Shown here: piece after piece, positions 1 through 14,400 of the stretch
Layout: the number at the start of each line of letters is the position of its first letter
Position numbering within the stretch: the stretch's first letter is position 1
Source: Synchiropus splendidus
Lineage: Eukaryota; Chordata; Actinopteri; Syngnathiformes; Callionymidae
DNA length: 64,000 nucleotides
Direction: 5' to 3'
NCBI RefSeq assembly: GCF_027744825.2
Contig: NC_071348.1
Span: 3,602,563-3,666,562 of the forward strand
Notes under the pieces: generated by a model
What the model saw: the letters and a program-made list of their open reading frames with translations, nothing else
Database searches by the model: none
Told to the model about the DNA's origin: nothing
Program-made: the position numbers and the translations under genes

Positions 1-2204
1 ACGATGTTGATATTTCGGATCGGAGACTCCAACCGTCTGCTCACATCAGCTGAAGTGATGGACACTGCGTCCTCCGTCCTCAGAAGCCCGAGCTGCGTCT
101 GCGTCCTGCTTCTCTCCACCAGTCTCCAATCGCAGCCGGAGCTTGTATCAGCACGAACACCGACAGAACCAAGCCCAGTTTCTGCGGGTGTTTAAGCTCA
201 CCACCCAGTGCTGGATTAGTGAAGGAGGACCTCTGGTGGCGGCGGATGAGAAGTACAGTTTCTTTTCTGGGAGGACTCCAACTGTGTGTCCTCTTTATTT
301 ATTCCTCCCCCATTTATTAAAAATACATTTTTTGTTGCGACTTATCTCGTGATGTTTTTTTTATCCCCCCATAACATTTCGTCTCATGAATTGATTTTCA
401 AATGTATACGCGTTGTTTATATTTGTGTGTATGATTATCATTATTTTCATTTACATAAAATATGGCTAATTTCCATGTTCAATTATATTCATTGTTGAGA
501 ATCGCAATTTTCTTTATTGTTAAGTAGCGTCTCCGTGACTGTGTTCGTCGACTACTAAAGACGCGTATTTTCTCGTGTGACAGAACAGGGACCTCTGGTG
601 GTAAACTAGTAGATTGCAATTAAGTGCCTTTTTCATTGATATTTTTCCCTTCCCACAAACGTTAGCGCTGATTTAAGAGCATACAGCAAATATTTTTGAA
701 TATATCTTATAATACTGCTTTTGAAAAATGAAGATCATTGATAAGAATGGATCTAAGGCCGCGACTAATACATCTGTCACCTCAATTACGACAACCACTC
801 ATCATGCTTTTACTGATACTATTACAGTTGCTGCCACCACTACTGCTACTACAAATGCTACTTTCACTTTTATTCCAGTTACTATAGCTGAGACGTACTT
901 TGAATATTACCACTTGATCAGCGACAGAAAACTTCTATACTAGCACTATAGAACACGACCACTACTTGACTTCTGGTACTACGACTGCTGCTACTCCTTC
1001 AACTTTCTACTGCTTCAGAATCTATCACTGAAAAAGATTTCCAAAATAACCCAGATTTCCTTTGTGCTTTTTGAATGCTGAAGTACTGTTGTTTTGGAGA
1101 GGAGTCGTGTTGGGACAACTTTCCCGTGCCTGGGTTCCAACTGCTCCAGATTAGTGACGACTGGATGATTCTTTTACAGCTTGAAGTAAATAAGTCATGA
1201 ATATTTCCATGAAACCGTGGTGATCAGCTCTCCGAGGCGAGAGGATACTTTGTAGCTCTGGCTGCATTATTGATGATGTGTGCTTAATGTGCGACACAGA
1301 AATGTAACCCATATTTGGCTTCCAATCTGTAAATAAGTCATGTGACACCCGCGACGGCAAATACGCCACGGCTGGAGGGAAGTTCATCAACTGAGGTCAG
1401 AATTAGCCTGCTGAAGGTGAGAATCAAAGAAGAGCAGTTAGTGAGTCATAATTTCAAAACCATAATCCTGGCGATTAAGAGGCTTCTCATCCGTTGTGAG
1501 GACGCAGACGTTCCCACGCTGCTCATTGAGCGGCAGAAAGACCCTCAGTGGAGCAGCACAGGAGGGTTTTAAACAAAGTGAGCCCTCAACAACGGAGCTC
1601 TTTGAGGGTGAAGACTTATTCGTAATGTGGAACAGAAGGTGGAACTTGTAGATGCATCACATGTAAGTGAGATGAAGACATAGTGAAGAATATGTTCGTC
1701 CCTGTTTGACTAACTCTCAGCCCAGTGAGGAAAGGACAGAGGGGGGTTGCTGCAAAGAGCTGAGCCAGAACGCAGGGGTAGTGACTGAAAAACAGTGTGA
1801 GAAGCTCAGTTATCCGACAGAGACCCGACGTACAACCACTGGTGGCTGCGACGTCTCTTGGAGACATCCAAGTCTTCCCTTCCCCTGACCCTGGTATTCC
1901 CCCTAAAGCCATAGGTATCTAGGTGGAACAAAGCCTGGGCCTCTTTATTTTGGCTGCTGCCCCCACGACCTGATCTCGGCTAAGAAAAGGGATTGGATTT
2001 TTTATCAGGGATTTTCAGTGTTTTCAGATCGATGGCGTGGTATGAAAAAGGACAGCAGTGCTCGAAGCACTGTGAATACGGCGATATTTTAGCGGAATAT
2101 GACGTTTGAAACCGAAACGAAAGACTGACTGGTTCAGACTTGCGCGTTCCCGTGTGCGTAGCGGACACGCGCACGCACCTCACAGGTATTCGGGGCGTAG
2201 ACTC
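1..2204. other. Upstream flank of st14, no gene supported
   Basis: Only short open frames without splice context or recognisable domains. A weak ACT/ACC-rich stretch lies at about 760-1010. The phrase ggacctctggtgg occurs at about 227 and 590, probably repeat debris. Confidence 0.5.
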
Positions 2205-2373
2205 GTGAGGCGTATAAGCAGGAAGTAGACTCAGGTGTTTTCATCGCCTCTTGGAGCCCGCGACTATTTGGCGAAGGCTCCTTTTTTGATAGTTTAAATT
2301 CACGCCATTGAATTTCTCTTCAGCGCAAGACGTTGGTGAGCGCGAGGCCGTGGTGACGTGCGGGGATTTGAAG
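2205..2373 (+). promoter_or_regulatory. st14: Candidate st14 promoter and 5' UTR
   Basis: A TATA-like tataag at 2213-2218, followed by an ETS-like caggaagta, lies about 160 nt upstream of the proposed start codon. A start of transcription near 2240 would leave a 5' UTR of about 130 nt. Short motifs only; no experimental signal. Confidence 0.3.
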
Positions 2374-2400
2374 ATGTACTCGGCGAGATACGAATATGAC
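2374..2400 (+). CDS. st14: st14 exon 1 (start codon, 9 codons)
   Basis: Reads MYSARYEYD and runs straight into a strong donor (gtaagt at 2401). It ends in phase 0, exactly what exon 2 needs, and gives a short tyrosine-containing cytoplasmic N-terminus like the start of other matriptases. It is inferred from the ATG, donor and phase only; a different upstream first exon remains possible. Confidence 0.55.
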
Positions 2401-5400
2401 GTAAGTGACAGCTCAATCTTACATTTGGGGAGGAGACGGACGACAGTTTTGCTCCTTCTGAGCCGCTGCTGCATTACTCTGAAGTGACTCGAAAGTCTTT
2501 GACACACTTCTTGTATTGTTGACCGTCTTTAAACATTAACGTTGAAGTGAGTCACGCTGGTTTGAATGAGCGCTCCGTGTCAGCGCTGTCGTCAGTTAAC
2601 TCGTTTGGCCAATGAACACCAGCAGAGCTGAGGTTTGGAGCTGGAACAACAATATACCGTGTATTTGATCATTTCCGCGCCGCTGTTATTGAGTCTGTCG
2701 TAAGTTCGCCTGAGCTCTAGTGCCTTGCTCAATGGCAGCCTTCCTTGCACAACCTCTGTCATCCTAAATGGAGGCGAGGCCCTTCGTTTTTACTCGCAGA
2801 ATATACTTCATTTGAAAGTATTAATCGTGAACTTGCATGTTAAAATTGTTTCTTAGCTTTGATCTGGATTTAATGTATGGAGTTATGAAATTTGATTTGA
2901 AAAGGCGACGGCTGTCTGCTGTTTTTGGGAGCTTGTAATGCTCTAAACAAACAATTTGATTCAGACTTTATATTTCTGGATAAACTTTATTGATCCCAAG
3001 ACGGGAAATTATAGTTGCAATATTTTCATCAGCGACTTGATATTAAAATGTTTCCTAAACCTAGTTTCCGCTGAGTTGCACATTTCATTATTACTTTTAC
3101 GGTTCCCCTTCGTGCTGATTATTTTACTTTAATAACACGGCTGAATGTTGAAGTATTTGCCCTTGAATGAATGACCATGTGAAGGAATATGTGTAGTAAG
3201 CAGAAGAGGTGCAATGTCTAGTGTCACCTCAGCACCTGAAGACAGAGGAGCACAACTGTGGACCTAAAAAGTCCAGGAGTTGGTTTGAAATGTCGTGTAA
3301 ATTGATTTCAATGGTTTAAATGAATTCATTTTTATCATTCTGAATACACCTTCCAGTCTTGGCCATTTATCTTCTGTATTTAACATGTGTAATTCTTGAG
3401 CAAAACGGGACCAAACGTTATTTTTGGCTGCACCCAGGACTCCTATTAAGACAGTGTCACGAGCTCAATGCTCTTTTTTTGTATCTGCCAAAAGCATATT
3501 TTGCATGATGCATGGAGGATGAAGGTGCATTATGATAATATCTGTTCAGATTTCATCCAACCATAATTCAGCCGGCCAGACTCCCTGTGCCATTAAGCGG
3601 CTGGATGTTGACAGGAGAAGCTGCCGGGTGGCGCAGGTGAGCTCGTCGGCGCTCACTAATGGTTGAGGCGGCTTTTTCGAGCAGCTTTTTATTTGACAGC
3701 GCCATGAAAGTGGGATCACCTCTGGGGAAATTTGCAGCGTAGAGCAGCACAACTGCCAAGAATCTGAACCAAAGGTGACTGGATGCAGGTGAGGGAAGTG
3801 GGTTTTGTTTTATTGTTATTTCTGTGTGCCACTTTGACACTCGCTCCAGGAAAAACTCGGCTCTGACTTGATGTGCGAAATGATGTTCGCCATGAGAACA
3901 TTCAAACTTAACTTGAGGTGATGTTTGCTTGAAAAATATCTGAAAGTTTGAGGGAATTCATGCCGAAGCAAATGTGAACTGTCGAGCTGACAAATGTGCT
4001 TTATTTTGATAATCAATTCAATATTATGATGATCAGTTAAATAAAATAAGTGTCTTTTCAATCTTAATATTGAGAGAAATTGAAAGGAAAAAGGGTGCAG
4101 ATGATGTTAAACAACTCATTTAACCAACAATGAATGCTTTAAAAAGTGTTTTTGTATTTTTATCTAATGCATAAATATGCTAACATAGATTCAAACCATG
4201 AGGTCTTAAATTTCTTCTTCTTCTTCTTTGTATTGACATTGAATAGGTCATAATCTTATGAATGAAAACAGACCATGAATAAACTAGCAACAACTGGTTT
4301 ACTCGGTATTCGAAGGTGTCAAATGTGTTTTTAACCATTAGAATGTTTTCATTCCTTATGAGTAGATGTTTTGATCTTAAATAGTGTCAGTCATATTTTA
4401 GATTTATTCCTTTTCTAATGAATTCAACATTAGTAACTATGTCATCTCAATTAAATCAGATATGAGACCATATATTTCTTTTTTTAATAGTTACTTTATT
4501 GATCTGAAACTCTGGACTGACGTATATAAACAAGCCCTTCATGATGTAAGGAAGTCAAAGTCACATGACACATTTATTTGCTCCTTAAATAATTTCCCCC
4601 AATGCAGTGTTTCATGTGTTTATGACGCAAGTCGTGGTTGTTTTTGTGCTCCAGATTGACACCAGCCAACCGTCCCGAGCCCCTTAAATTTCAGCAATAT
4701 TATTACCAAACCATTGAAGCTGTCGTCTTAAAACACTCACATCCCTGCCGAGTATTAATGGAGTGTAAAGATAATAGATGGCAGTAAAACTCTACTAAAC
4801 TGGAGACACACGCACGCTGTAATCATGTGTGAACAGAAACATTTCATTGGCCTGCTGCTGCTCGTAGTTCTCCTCCCGTAATGCACTGCGAAAGTTGAGG
4901 GCTGTGGAGCCAATAATTGATAAAACAGTTTTTAGATGTTTTGGAAGTCCTCCAGAATCACTGAGGATGAGGAGTCATGTGGTTTTCATCGTCTAATTCG
5001 ATGCTATAAACTGATCTCGGCCCTCAACTTGTTCAGAGAGTTGTCGTGTTGTAACATTTCGCCTTGTTATCCAGCGGTTGTGGGTTTCTCACTGAACTCC
5101 TCCACATTGCTGGAAGATGTTCCAAGTATGTTGCCGGACTGCCTGGGCGAGTGCTGCTCTCAGAGATGTTCCTCTGAGACGTGCAGTCTGGAACTCAGAC
5201 CGTTCGAGCTGCACCTGCCGACGGTGTCACCAACGGGTCGCAATGGATTGAAAACACCTGCACAATTCTCTGCGTTTAATCCAAGTTAAAGCACCTCTGG
5301 ACGTTACTAACATGGCTTCAGTTTTGAAACAAAAGTACTGAATTTGAAAATGGTCAGTATTTTTTGCAAAATGGGAAGAAGAAAAATATGAATGTAAAAA

Positions 5401-8400
5401 ATAGAAATACTAAGTAAAGAAAGTTTGTTTGGGGAACAGCGGATGAACACACACAAACATGTTGATCTCAATCCAAACTTAAACCCAGTTATGAGTGATT
5501 TTGAAGTTTTAACCCTCAAATTGAGGCTTGGTCTTGCAGAAGGTTCTCTCAAGTAGATGTTTCTAAAAATGAGTCCCCTCACAGGCACACCAACATTCAA
5601 AAGAGACTTGCTTTTCACGCCTGTAGAGTCCTTCCCACCGCCACCGATGCAGCGTGTTTTTGTCAACATGGAGTGTGAGTCGCAGCGTCAGCGCTCCCTC
5701 AGTCAGTTGACTCCGCCTTTTAAGAAGCAGAATATCCAGTGCTCCCCGCCCTCCACTAGACCCATCTTCTCCTGACAGGAGAACCCTGCTGTATTTCACT
5801 GCTTGAATTCCTGTCTTCTCATTCCTCTTTTCGAGGTTCATCATGAATGAAAGAGTGGAGTCAGCCCCTCCATATCTCCAGTGTAAAGTCCTAAAACGTC
5901 CTGCACTGGGCTGCGGCCTGAAAACACAGAGTGGCTTCTGGTAAAAGGGAAGATTCTGCCTCCTAAGCCTGAAGAATGGGACACGATGAAGCATGTGTAA
6001 TGGCTTTATTAAGCGCTGATGGATAGATTGATTGAAGAAGGGACCCCGCAGCACTCGCTGACCCCGACACTAATGATTTCCCTCATTGAGGGCCATGATT
6101 GCTGTTCGGAATTCCAATTACACTGGGTGTGTGGAAGGCAGCTCGGCTAAGAGAAGGTCTTAATTGCCGTGAGTTATCATCTGGACTGCTGTAATTGAGC
6201 CTCCATCTTAAGGGGCCACGCGTCTGACAAATTGATGTAATAGCAAAGTGATTCCACGGCGCTAATGGTGCTGGTGCGGCTCGCGGGCTCCGATTCATTG
6301 TGTGTTTATCACTAAGCAGCCCGGACCCTTCCTGTCGAGGGAGCTAATATCAGAGCTGAGCCCAATATAGAGGGAGGCTCGCGCACACGTCGTCCGCCGC
6401 CCTCCAGCGGGGCCGTCGCCTCACAAGGCTGCTCGGTTCATCGCGCTGCTGAACTGGTTAGGCCGGCTCCGCACGCGTGCTGCTGCTTGCTGGGACCAGT
6501 AGAGTTCCAGGGTGTTCCCCACTGTGACTTCAAGTTGTGACCTAGTTATCAACACTTTGTTTGCTGCGAACCAGCCCAGTCAAAAGACAGTTTCTGCTGT
6601 CTTTAGTTTACTTGACTCGACTGGAGTGAGGTAACTTCTCATGGTTTTCTTTCACTGTAGTCCTTCCTTTTCTGTTCACATCAACTAGCTGATTTTCTCT
6701 ACCGAATGTTGTCTTCTTTTTTAGATGCCAACAGTTCAAACATGGATTTCAGGTCCTTTAAACCTCCTAAAATATTCCTTTAGTGAAATGCTTGAAGCTC
6801 ATGTGTCTCTGTTCTTTCTCTAACGTTCCTCTTATAACTCTTCTCTGTCCAACCTTTAATATCCAAAAGAAATGATCTTGAGTAGAGAAAATTGGTTTAG
6901 ATTAGAGGTGGGATTCGATAAAAACAATCTAATCAATTAAATAATTTGTGGTTAATTAATCTCAATTAATCGCAGTTTGTAAAAGAATATTTGCCACAAG
7001 GAGCCACATTTTCCAATTTGAATGAATTTGGTATATTAGTCAATCCAATGATGGACCCATAAATACATTTAAACAACAAAATATTGTTTATTTTGCATCA
7101 TTTTGACAATAGCACAATAAATCATAATGGTGGCTATATTCAAGTTTTTATGTCACCTTATTTAAACTGAAGCTCTTTTCATGTCTTGAAAATATTTGTG
7201 CAAGAATTTCAATGTTGTAAGAATTTTAAGTACATTCTGAGTAGTGGAAGCCCTGGCCACTGTTCCTCCATGTTTGTTGTTGTTGACATTCTGTTCCTGT
7301 TAGAGATCTGGTTTCTCCAGCAGGTCATTACACTGTAATACCCATGCTCGCCCTGAGAGTGGTGCTGTATCTCTCTGCATCCTCTAGCTCAGGCACAGAA
7401 GAAGGCATGTGCAATCTCGACTCTTTTATTTGGTCTGTTGCACTGTGCCTTTTAGCTCAGCTCTTTCTTCCCACAGACAGACACCTGCCTGACATATATG
7501 TGTCCGTTGAATCTCACTTTCAGCCCTTCCCTCACTAGGGACCCCTATTCCAGCAACATTTCACCCTCAGTCCAGCACAAAACTATGGTCTTGGAATTGG
7601 GGGAGCTGATCCTCATCATGGTTTCTTCCCACTCAGCCGGCAGTTAGAGCTGTTGTATTTATCAAGAGCTTCCTCTTCTCCTTGTTTCCTTTTCCACCGC
7701 TGTGTCCTCTGCTGGTTGCCTTTCATCCAGGACTCAAAAGTAGACACAACAAGTGTGTCAGCTGTTAAGATTCCTGACGCTCAGCTTCTCTGTGGACGCT
7801 GGGACTTCAGTAAATCACCTTGATTCTCCCACAGTCTTCAAACAATGTGTGTATCATTATGTATGATCTCCCCGACCGTCTCTTTTTGTTCCTGCTCCAG
7901 GGCCGCGGTGGAAACCACGAGCGGATCGACTTCTTAACCAGCAAAGAGAAAGTGCCATCAAAGCGGAAGCTTGGCGTGGTGATCGGAGTCCTGGTGGCGG
8001 TGCTCGTCCTCGCCGCGGTCGCCGCCTTCCTCATCTGGCTCTTTGTCTGTACGTGCTCATGTAGCGCTGCCAAGCAAGTGACAGCTTTGAATTACTCTTA
8101 AGTGTTCAGTTGCAACTTTGTTTGTGCGGCAAACGTGTCTCCCTGTCAAGACCAGCCTCTGAAAGTATCAAGTTGATCATCGATGCCGGCTATGAAAGCG
8201 CACTGCTGTGATATCAAACTGCGCGAGCGGCTTGTTCCGACTTCATAATTTCCCATTAGGGTTCCCAAACTTGACATGCCAGTCTTTCTCCTCTTTAATA
8301 ATGCAAAGCAGGGAAATGTCACAGTCCACGGCGTGGCTTTCATGTGGTTTACACACTCGGAGACTGACAAAACTCCCTCTGAAGTCCCCATAAACAGCCT

Positions 8401-11400
8401 CTTGACTCAACAGCTTTAATTGCTCTGAACGCCGAACTGTCATCTCAATTTGGGATCACTCACTTTTAATGGAAAAAACAGTTTCAAAGCCCGTTTGAAA
8501 AGTCTCCGCTCAACGTCGTCGGCAGCAAGGCTTCGTGTTTTATTGATCAAACCCTCAACACTTCTTTTGTTTCTCTGCCTGCAGTTAAAGATGCTGACTC
8601 GTCGACCCTCAGCTCTCAGCTGCGTCCCGCCGTACATGTGTTCAGCGGACATATGAAGCTGGCGGACGTGCCGTATGACGAGAAGCTGGAGGACACCAGG
8701 AGCCGGCAGTTCAGCAGCCTGGCTGACAAGCTACAAGGGGTCGTAAGTTCTGTTCATGCCACTACTCGGGCCGAGGGTAATGGGTTTCTAGGTCTGCAAA
8801 TTGGGGGGCAGCAGCTGGAACAGAGAGGCCCAGATGTCACCTCTCCTCTGAGGGAATACAGAGTCATTCCAGGCCAGCAGAGGGACATAGCGTGTCTGTC
8901 CCAGGGCCTCCTCCCAGTCCTGAATAACTGGCTGCTCATATCGGCAACACAATGTTCTTGGATGTAGGTGAGAGCAGAAATGTGGAGGGCTTTGTTTCCA
9001 GACAGGAGAAGGCGTCTCCTCATCCAACCTGGACTTGACCTTCCATCCTCTTCCTCCATCTTGAGAGGAGAGGACTTTCCTCTTTTAACGTGTAATAATT
9101 CTCTTCTGGACCACAAGAAACAACTCTGCGGACCAGATTTGGGCCCCGGGACTTTGGCACATTCTCCGAAGTGGAGTATAAAAAAAAAAAAAAACATACA
9201 GGAAGTGGAAACTTAGAGGTAGTTTACTGGAAGGTGAAGCATTTATTTTGGGCTCAGGGTTCCATAAATAAAAATCCACTCTTGTGTTTGGTACGTTTGT
9301 AACGCGAGTTGTCAAACATCAGCTTGAAGATACACAGCTCTTCAGGAGCGGCACCTGTCACGTTGCATTAAAATCAAAATTACAGCTGCGGAGTGGTGTT
9401 GGCTTCTCCTCCAGAAGTGTCTTCAATTTATTGGAACTGTTGTATAACCGCCACAAAAACAGTTTTTTTCTCCATAACGTTAAAACTATCTCCTAATATT
9501 TTATTTTCAGGCCGTTTATCATATTCTCCTGTTTACCCCTTCAGCCAGGACTCCGTCACTCTGACATTCTCTCATCTGTTTTTTCATGACTCAATATGCG
9601 CGCCCTAAGGTCGGCCAACGCTGTAGATACATTACACCCTCTAAGCTTTTTCGGCGTCTCCAACCTCGAAAAGTGGCAGCGGTTTCGGCTAAAGGCGAGA
9701 CACTCGCTGGGAATCCTTTTTTTTCCCATATATTTACATGCTCATTTGTGCCGTGTCCCGAGGCCGGCCGCAGGAGTTGTCGTGAAGAAGTGTAAAACAC
9801 ATTTGTCTCTCTGCAGCTGGACCAAAACTACAAGCTGGATTCATTGTTGGAAAAATACTACACCAAGTCTGTTGTCACTGCGTTCAGGTGAGACTCTAGA
9901 AACCCCCTCTGATGGAGGAGTGTCTGTCAAGTGATTTAAAGGTGTCATGGGAAACCATGGGAAATTTCCCGCCAGTGTTGCCCCAACATGTCCTGCACCT
10001 GAGCTAGTCTCGATCCTCCTTCTGAGTCTCACCTGTCCTGGTCACCATGATCAGAACCCTGGTTTCTGCAGCAGTCTTCTCCTTCAGAAAGCCCAGCACT
10101 CTCTCTGAGACCATTTTGAGTCTTTCATTTTGGTGCTAGCTTCCTGTTTTCTAACACGGTATGTGACCCTGAACGGTTTCTCGTAACATGTTGACTTCAA
10201 AAACTATTGGGTCACGCTGGTTCCCGCTATACAGAACATCACATCATCTGGTGAAGCTGTGAAGTTGACAGAATATGAAAGTTAAAGCATTGAAATCATA
10301 CCCATAAATAAAAAAATCCATGTTTAATGTCTTACATTTTGAATACTGCCGTGATCACTGGTTTAGCTGGACTTTTCAGTCTCAAACTAGTTCCATTCAG
10401 AATATTTTTTTTCATTTTTCGTTGCCTTCCCAGCGAGGGCGTCATCGCCTATTTCTGGTCCCAGTTCGACATTCCCATCTCGGATCTTGAGCTGGCGCCG
10501 GAGATCTCAGAGGAGCGTGTGTTGGAGAATCTCGAGATGATCGCTCAGCAGCAGAGGAGCACGACGAACACCGGGAATGTCAAGATTGTTGAAATCACGG
10601 CCGCAGGTGAGGGTTCAGATGGTGCTGGTGTCACGCTGAAAGATGCGATTCATCTGAATGATGGGTGGAGTTTCACACCAGCCGTTGTTTACTTTGTCGG
10701 CCAGCCTTCTTCCTGTATAAATTCAAACTTTGCGCTACAATTAAAAGCGTTAACAAAAACAATATAGAATGAGGAGTTCAAAATAAGAATCATCGAAAAT
10801 GAATTTATTTCTGATTTTTTTCTATGTCAAAGCAAAATTTGGTGAAGCAACATGCTTAGAATTATTAAAATTTGTAGAACATAAAGTATATATTTTGAGA
10901 TGTACTTTCCTAACTAGTATTTTGAAACCTGAGGTGAGGCATCAATTTCAATAGATTTAATTTAATTTATTTATCTAATAGATTAATGAATAAATGAAGA
11001 GAGACTTGCTCATGCATGGTGCAGGTTGATGGGCCTGTGGGTGGCGCTGTGATGTTCCAGGAACAAACACAGCTTGAGCATCGTGCTATGTTAGCAATCC
11101 CACACATGGACACTGAGGCGTTCGTGTGGCGAGGTTGAGCTCTCATCACAAGTCACTGGAAATCGGCACACAACAGAAATTGCCCCCTAAAATCCCAGTG
11201 TTGTGGTCAACTGTGCTGGCGAGAGTAGAGGTCAGCGTTTGCTCCTGAGGTCACTCAGAAGGTGGTTCTGTCGTCTGCTCTTCTAAGATTCAGAGACAGA
11301 AGTCTGCAGGCCAGACGCCACCCCTGTTTGAACATGTTCTTTTTTAAGAAGCAACAATAGTCTGAGGTGCTCTGAGAGCAACGTTTCAGGAACTACCATG

Positions 11401-14400
11401 TGTCACGCAGCAGTGCTTTAATGTCACGCCGGTCCTCACTCCTAAACAGTGACCTTTAAAAACCTCTCACTCTACACGTGCACCTTCTTAAAAAGCGAAC
11501 ATACTTCATATTTCTTTATTAAAAAAAACAGCCCCCTGCAGCCGCCTCAGTAAATATGTCTTAATATCTGACATTTAGGCACCAACACAATTTGGTTACA
11601 CGTGACGCCGTTTCCCCAGACATTTGTTTCCATTTCCGTCTTGCCGTTCTCTACCTTTCTCTTTGCATTATTGGGATCGTGTGTGAGCGCTGCTGATAAG
11701 ATGCTAAGCCAGACAGATAAGAAAGACCCCTCGTCCTGTGTTGAATCGAAGCTTGCACATTTTATGCACTTTGGATGCTCTAATGATATTAGCTGGGCCC
11801 TGGCGTGGCCCTGCACGGCCATTTTTCTTCTTTTTGTCTCCTCAGCATTCACATTGCATTTGTCAAGCTCCGGGCCGCCGTCCAAGAGCCGGCCCGGTGA
11901 CTCAGAGGTTTAAGATCTCTTTAAAATGATTTCTGTGTGTATGATTTGATGTCAGCGTCCCAGATAGTTAGAGAGAGAGAGAGAGAGAGAGATGTACGGT
12001 GGGCAGGTGCGGCGGGCCCTGGGAAACGGCTTTCCTTTAACTGCAGGGAAATGTCACCGAATATATGCAACCCAAGTACTGTTGTCTCACGCTTCATATT
12101 GTATCAGCCTCTGAGTTTGGGTGACCTTTTCTGAAACGACCTGATATGCACCCCCCCACCCCCCTCTTCTGTTTACAGACACAGATCCTCGCATGGCAAG
12201 AAACCCCAGAGCCAGTAAGTGCAGCGTGGCCACTTTCAGGCTGTTGATGCTCTTCACAGCCTAATGGCACTTTCGCTTCAGCTCTCATCGTGGGGGCGTT
12301 CACCTTATCGTTCCTCGTTCAGAACAAATGCATACCTCCTTGCCAAAACATCTTATTGGGCTAAAATTGATGCATTTTTAGGATTGCAACATGGCTAGCA
12401 TTTTTATGGCCGCAAATTTACTACAATGTATTTCATGTAGAGTTGTTGACACAGCACAGAGTTGTTGTTGTTGTTGTTTTTTGCCTACTCCAGTCTAGAG
12501 GTTGAGGTTCGGGTTAACTCATGAGGGGCACTGGTTTCACTTCATACAGTCAACCGTGTCCCAGCACCTCCATTCATCATGCCTACGAGGAGGCTCCGTG
12601 ACTGGAGCGCACATGAGCTGCGGTATATACCAATAGGCGTTTATACATTTTTTCCACTGAAACACCTGCGTGTGAGAATGTGTAAACATGCAACGTGGAA
12701 GGCTAACATCACCGTCAACAGGACACTTGCAAATGGTCTCTATCTACTGCCTGGGAATGAGTAAGTGTTGTGGTTTACATAGAAAGAAACTGATAGGTTT
12801 CCATGACTACCACACCTTGGGTCTTCACTTGGGCCCTTCCAGTGTGACCTCACTGGGAGGAGCTGGGCAGTGGCTCTACTCTGAGCCTCTCATGTTGAGC
12901 GAGCCCTTCAACAATATAGCAGCAGTTCGGTGTCTGATTCGGAACCGTGGGACCCACTCTGCTGTAGAGTTTCAGGACCCTGATGCAGCCGGAGCTGAGT
13001 CATTACTGTAGCTGGAGTCCATCAAAAGGATTCATTCAAAGTGAATGCTGCTGCTGATTAGTGGGAGAAGGTCACCATGTGAGCATCAGAACTCAAAGAT
13101 AAAACACAATGGGTGATGGCGTTTTAAGGAGAATCCAAAAGCATATTTCAGTTTGAAGAGATTGTGAATTTACAGCTCTTCCTGTTTGAGTTATTGAATG
13201 ATTATTCTCTCTTATTCCTTATTCCTCTGTTCCCACCCTTTCTTGTAGAGGAGTGCGTCTATCGCCTGGAGGCAGACGCCACCCCAGCTCACTTTTCATC
13301 TCCAGGCTACCCGAAGGGCTACCCCTCAGAGTCCCGCTGTCAGTGGCAAATCAGAACCTCAGAAGACAAGGCCATCTCCCTCACTTTCCCTTTCTTCCAC
13401 ATTGAGGACGACTGCTCCGATGACTTTGTCTCCATCTACGACTCTTTGAGTCCAGATGATTCTCAAGCCATCACTGTGTAAGTTGTTAAAGCGGCTCTGG
13501 TGAGTGAGTCTTGCATTGTAAGCTGGTACTACTACGCAACTTTGTCATGGCGTTAAACCTCAACAAAGTGAAGTAACCCGCGAAAAAACGGCTTATCCCA
13601 GCGCTCGCCTGCGTCTGCTTTTGTCACCTGGGCAGACTGCCTTTTCAGTTCCTCCTTCCTCATCCAGCTTTGCTAATCGTGTTAGTCCGGTCCAATTTCC
13701 TTCATCCTTTGTTGCCGTCAGTGAACGCACTGAACGGTTTGCAACCGTGGCTGCATCTGTCATCATCCAGTCTCCTTGATGATACCGTCATTTTGATTGA
13801 CAGGTGCTCATCCGCATCGATATCCCTCCGACCAATTAGAGGCCAGCTTGGGGTCACATGCTTGTGTGACGTTTCAGCCCGGCCGCACGCTGGCGTTTCA
13901 CCCCTTCATTGTAATTGATCAGGTGACCAAGAAAATCTGGCCTCCAAGTGGGTCAAACATGATCTGCCAAAAAGTGGTGCAGACCATAAACACAGCCGCC
14001 TTTAATCCCAAGTGCCTGGCTGTGAGTGCATTAAATGATTGGGGTTTAATCCAGGGCCATACAGTGAGTTCGCCTTCAAAACAGCAATGACTCTGCTCAA
14101 GTCATTGGAGTCGTCGTCTGCTGGTTAAGATGCCACTGAAATAGATGTGAAAAGATTTGCCTTCAGTTTTGCAGCGCCTTCAGTAGCACTGAACTGCTGC
14201 TGTGTCGTGCCAAGTGCTCGCCACCTTCCTTTTACACGTGGAACCGTTTTTTTTATTCCTTGTTTCGGCCCTGGATCTGTCCTCTTTGTGCATGCCTCAT
14301 TTTATTGTTAACTTCTGTGACCTCAGCGAGATTGAATTGGCTCAAAAAGACCTTCCGTTTTAAATCTGCGTTGAGTGCCAACCTGAATCCTGCCATTACA

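Noticed and set aside
4..352. Short overlapping + strand frames at the left edge, possibly the end of a neighbouring gene
   Set aside because: No domain, no clear donor or acceptor pattern; cannot be supported from this window.
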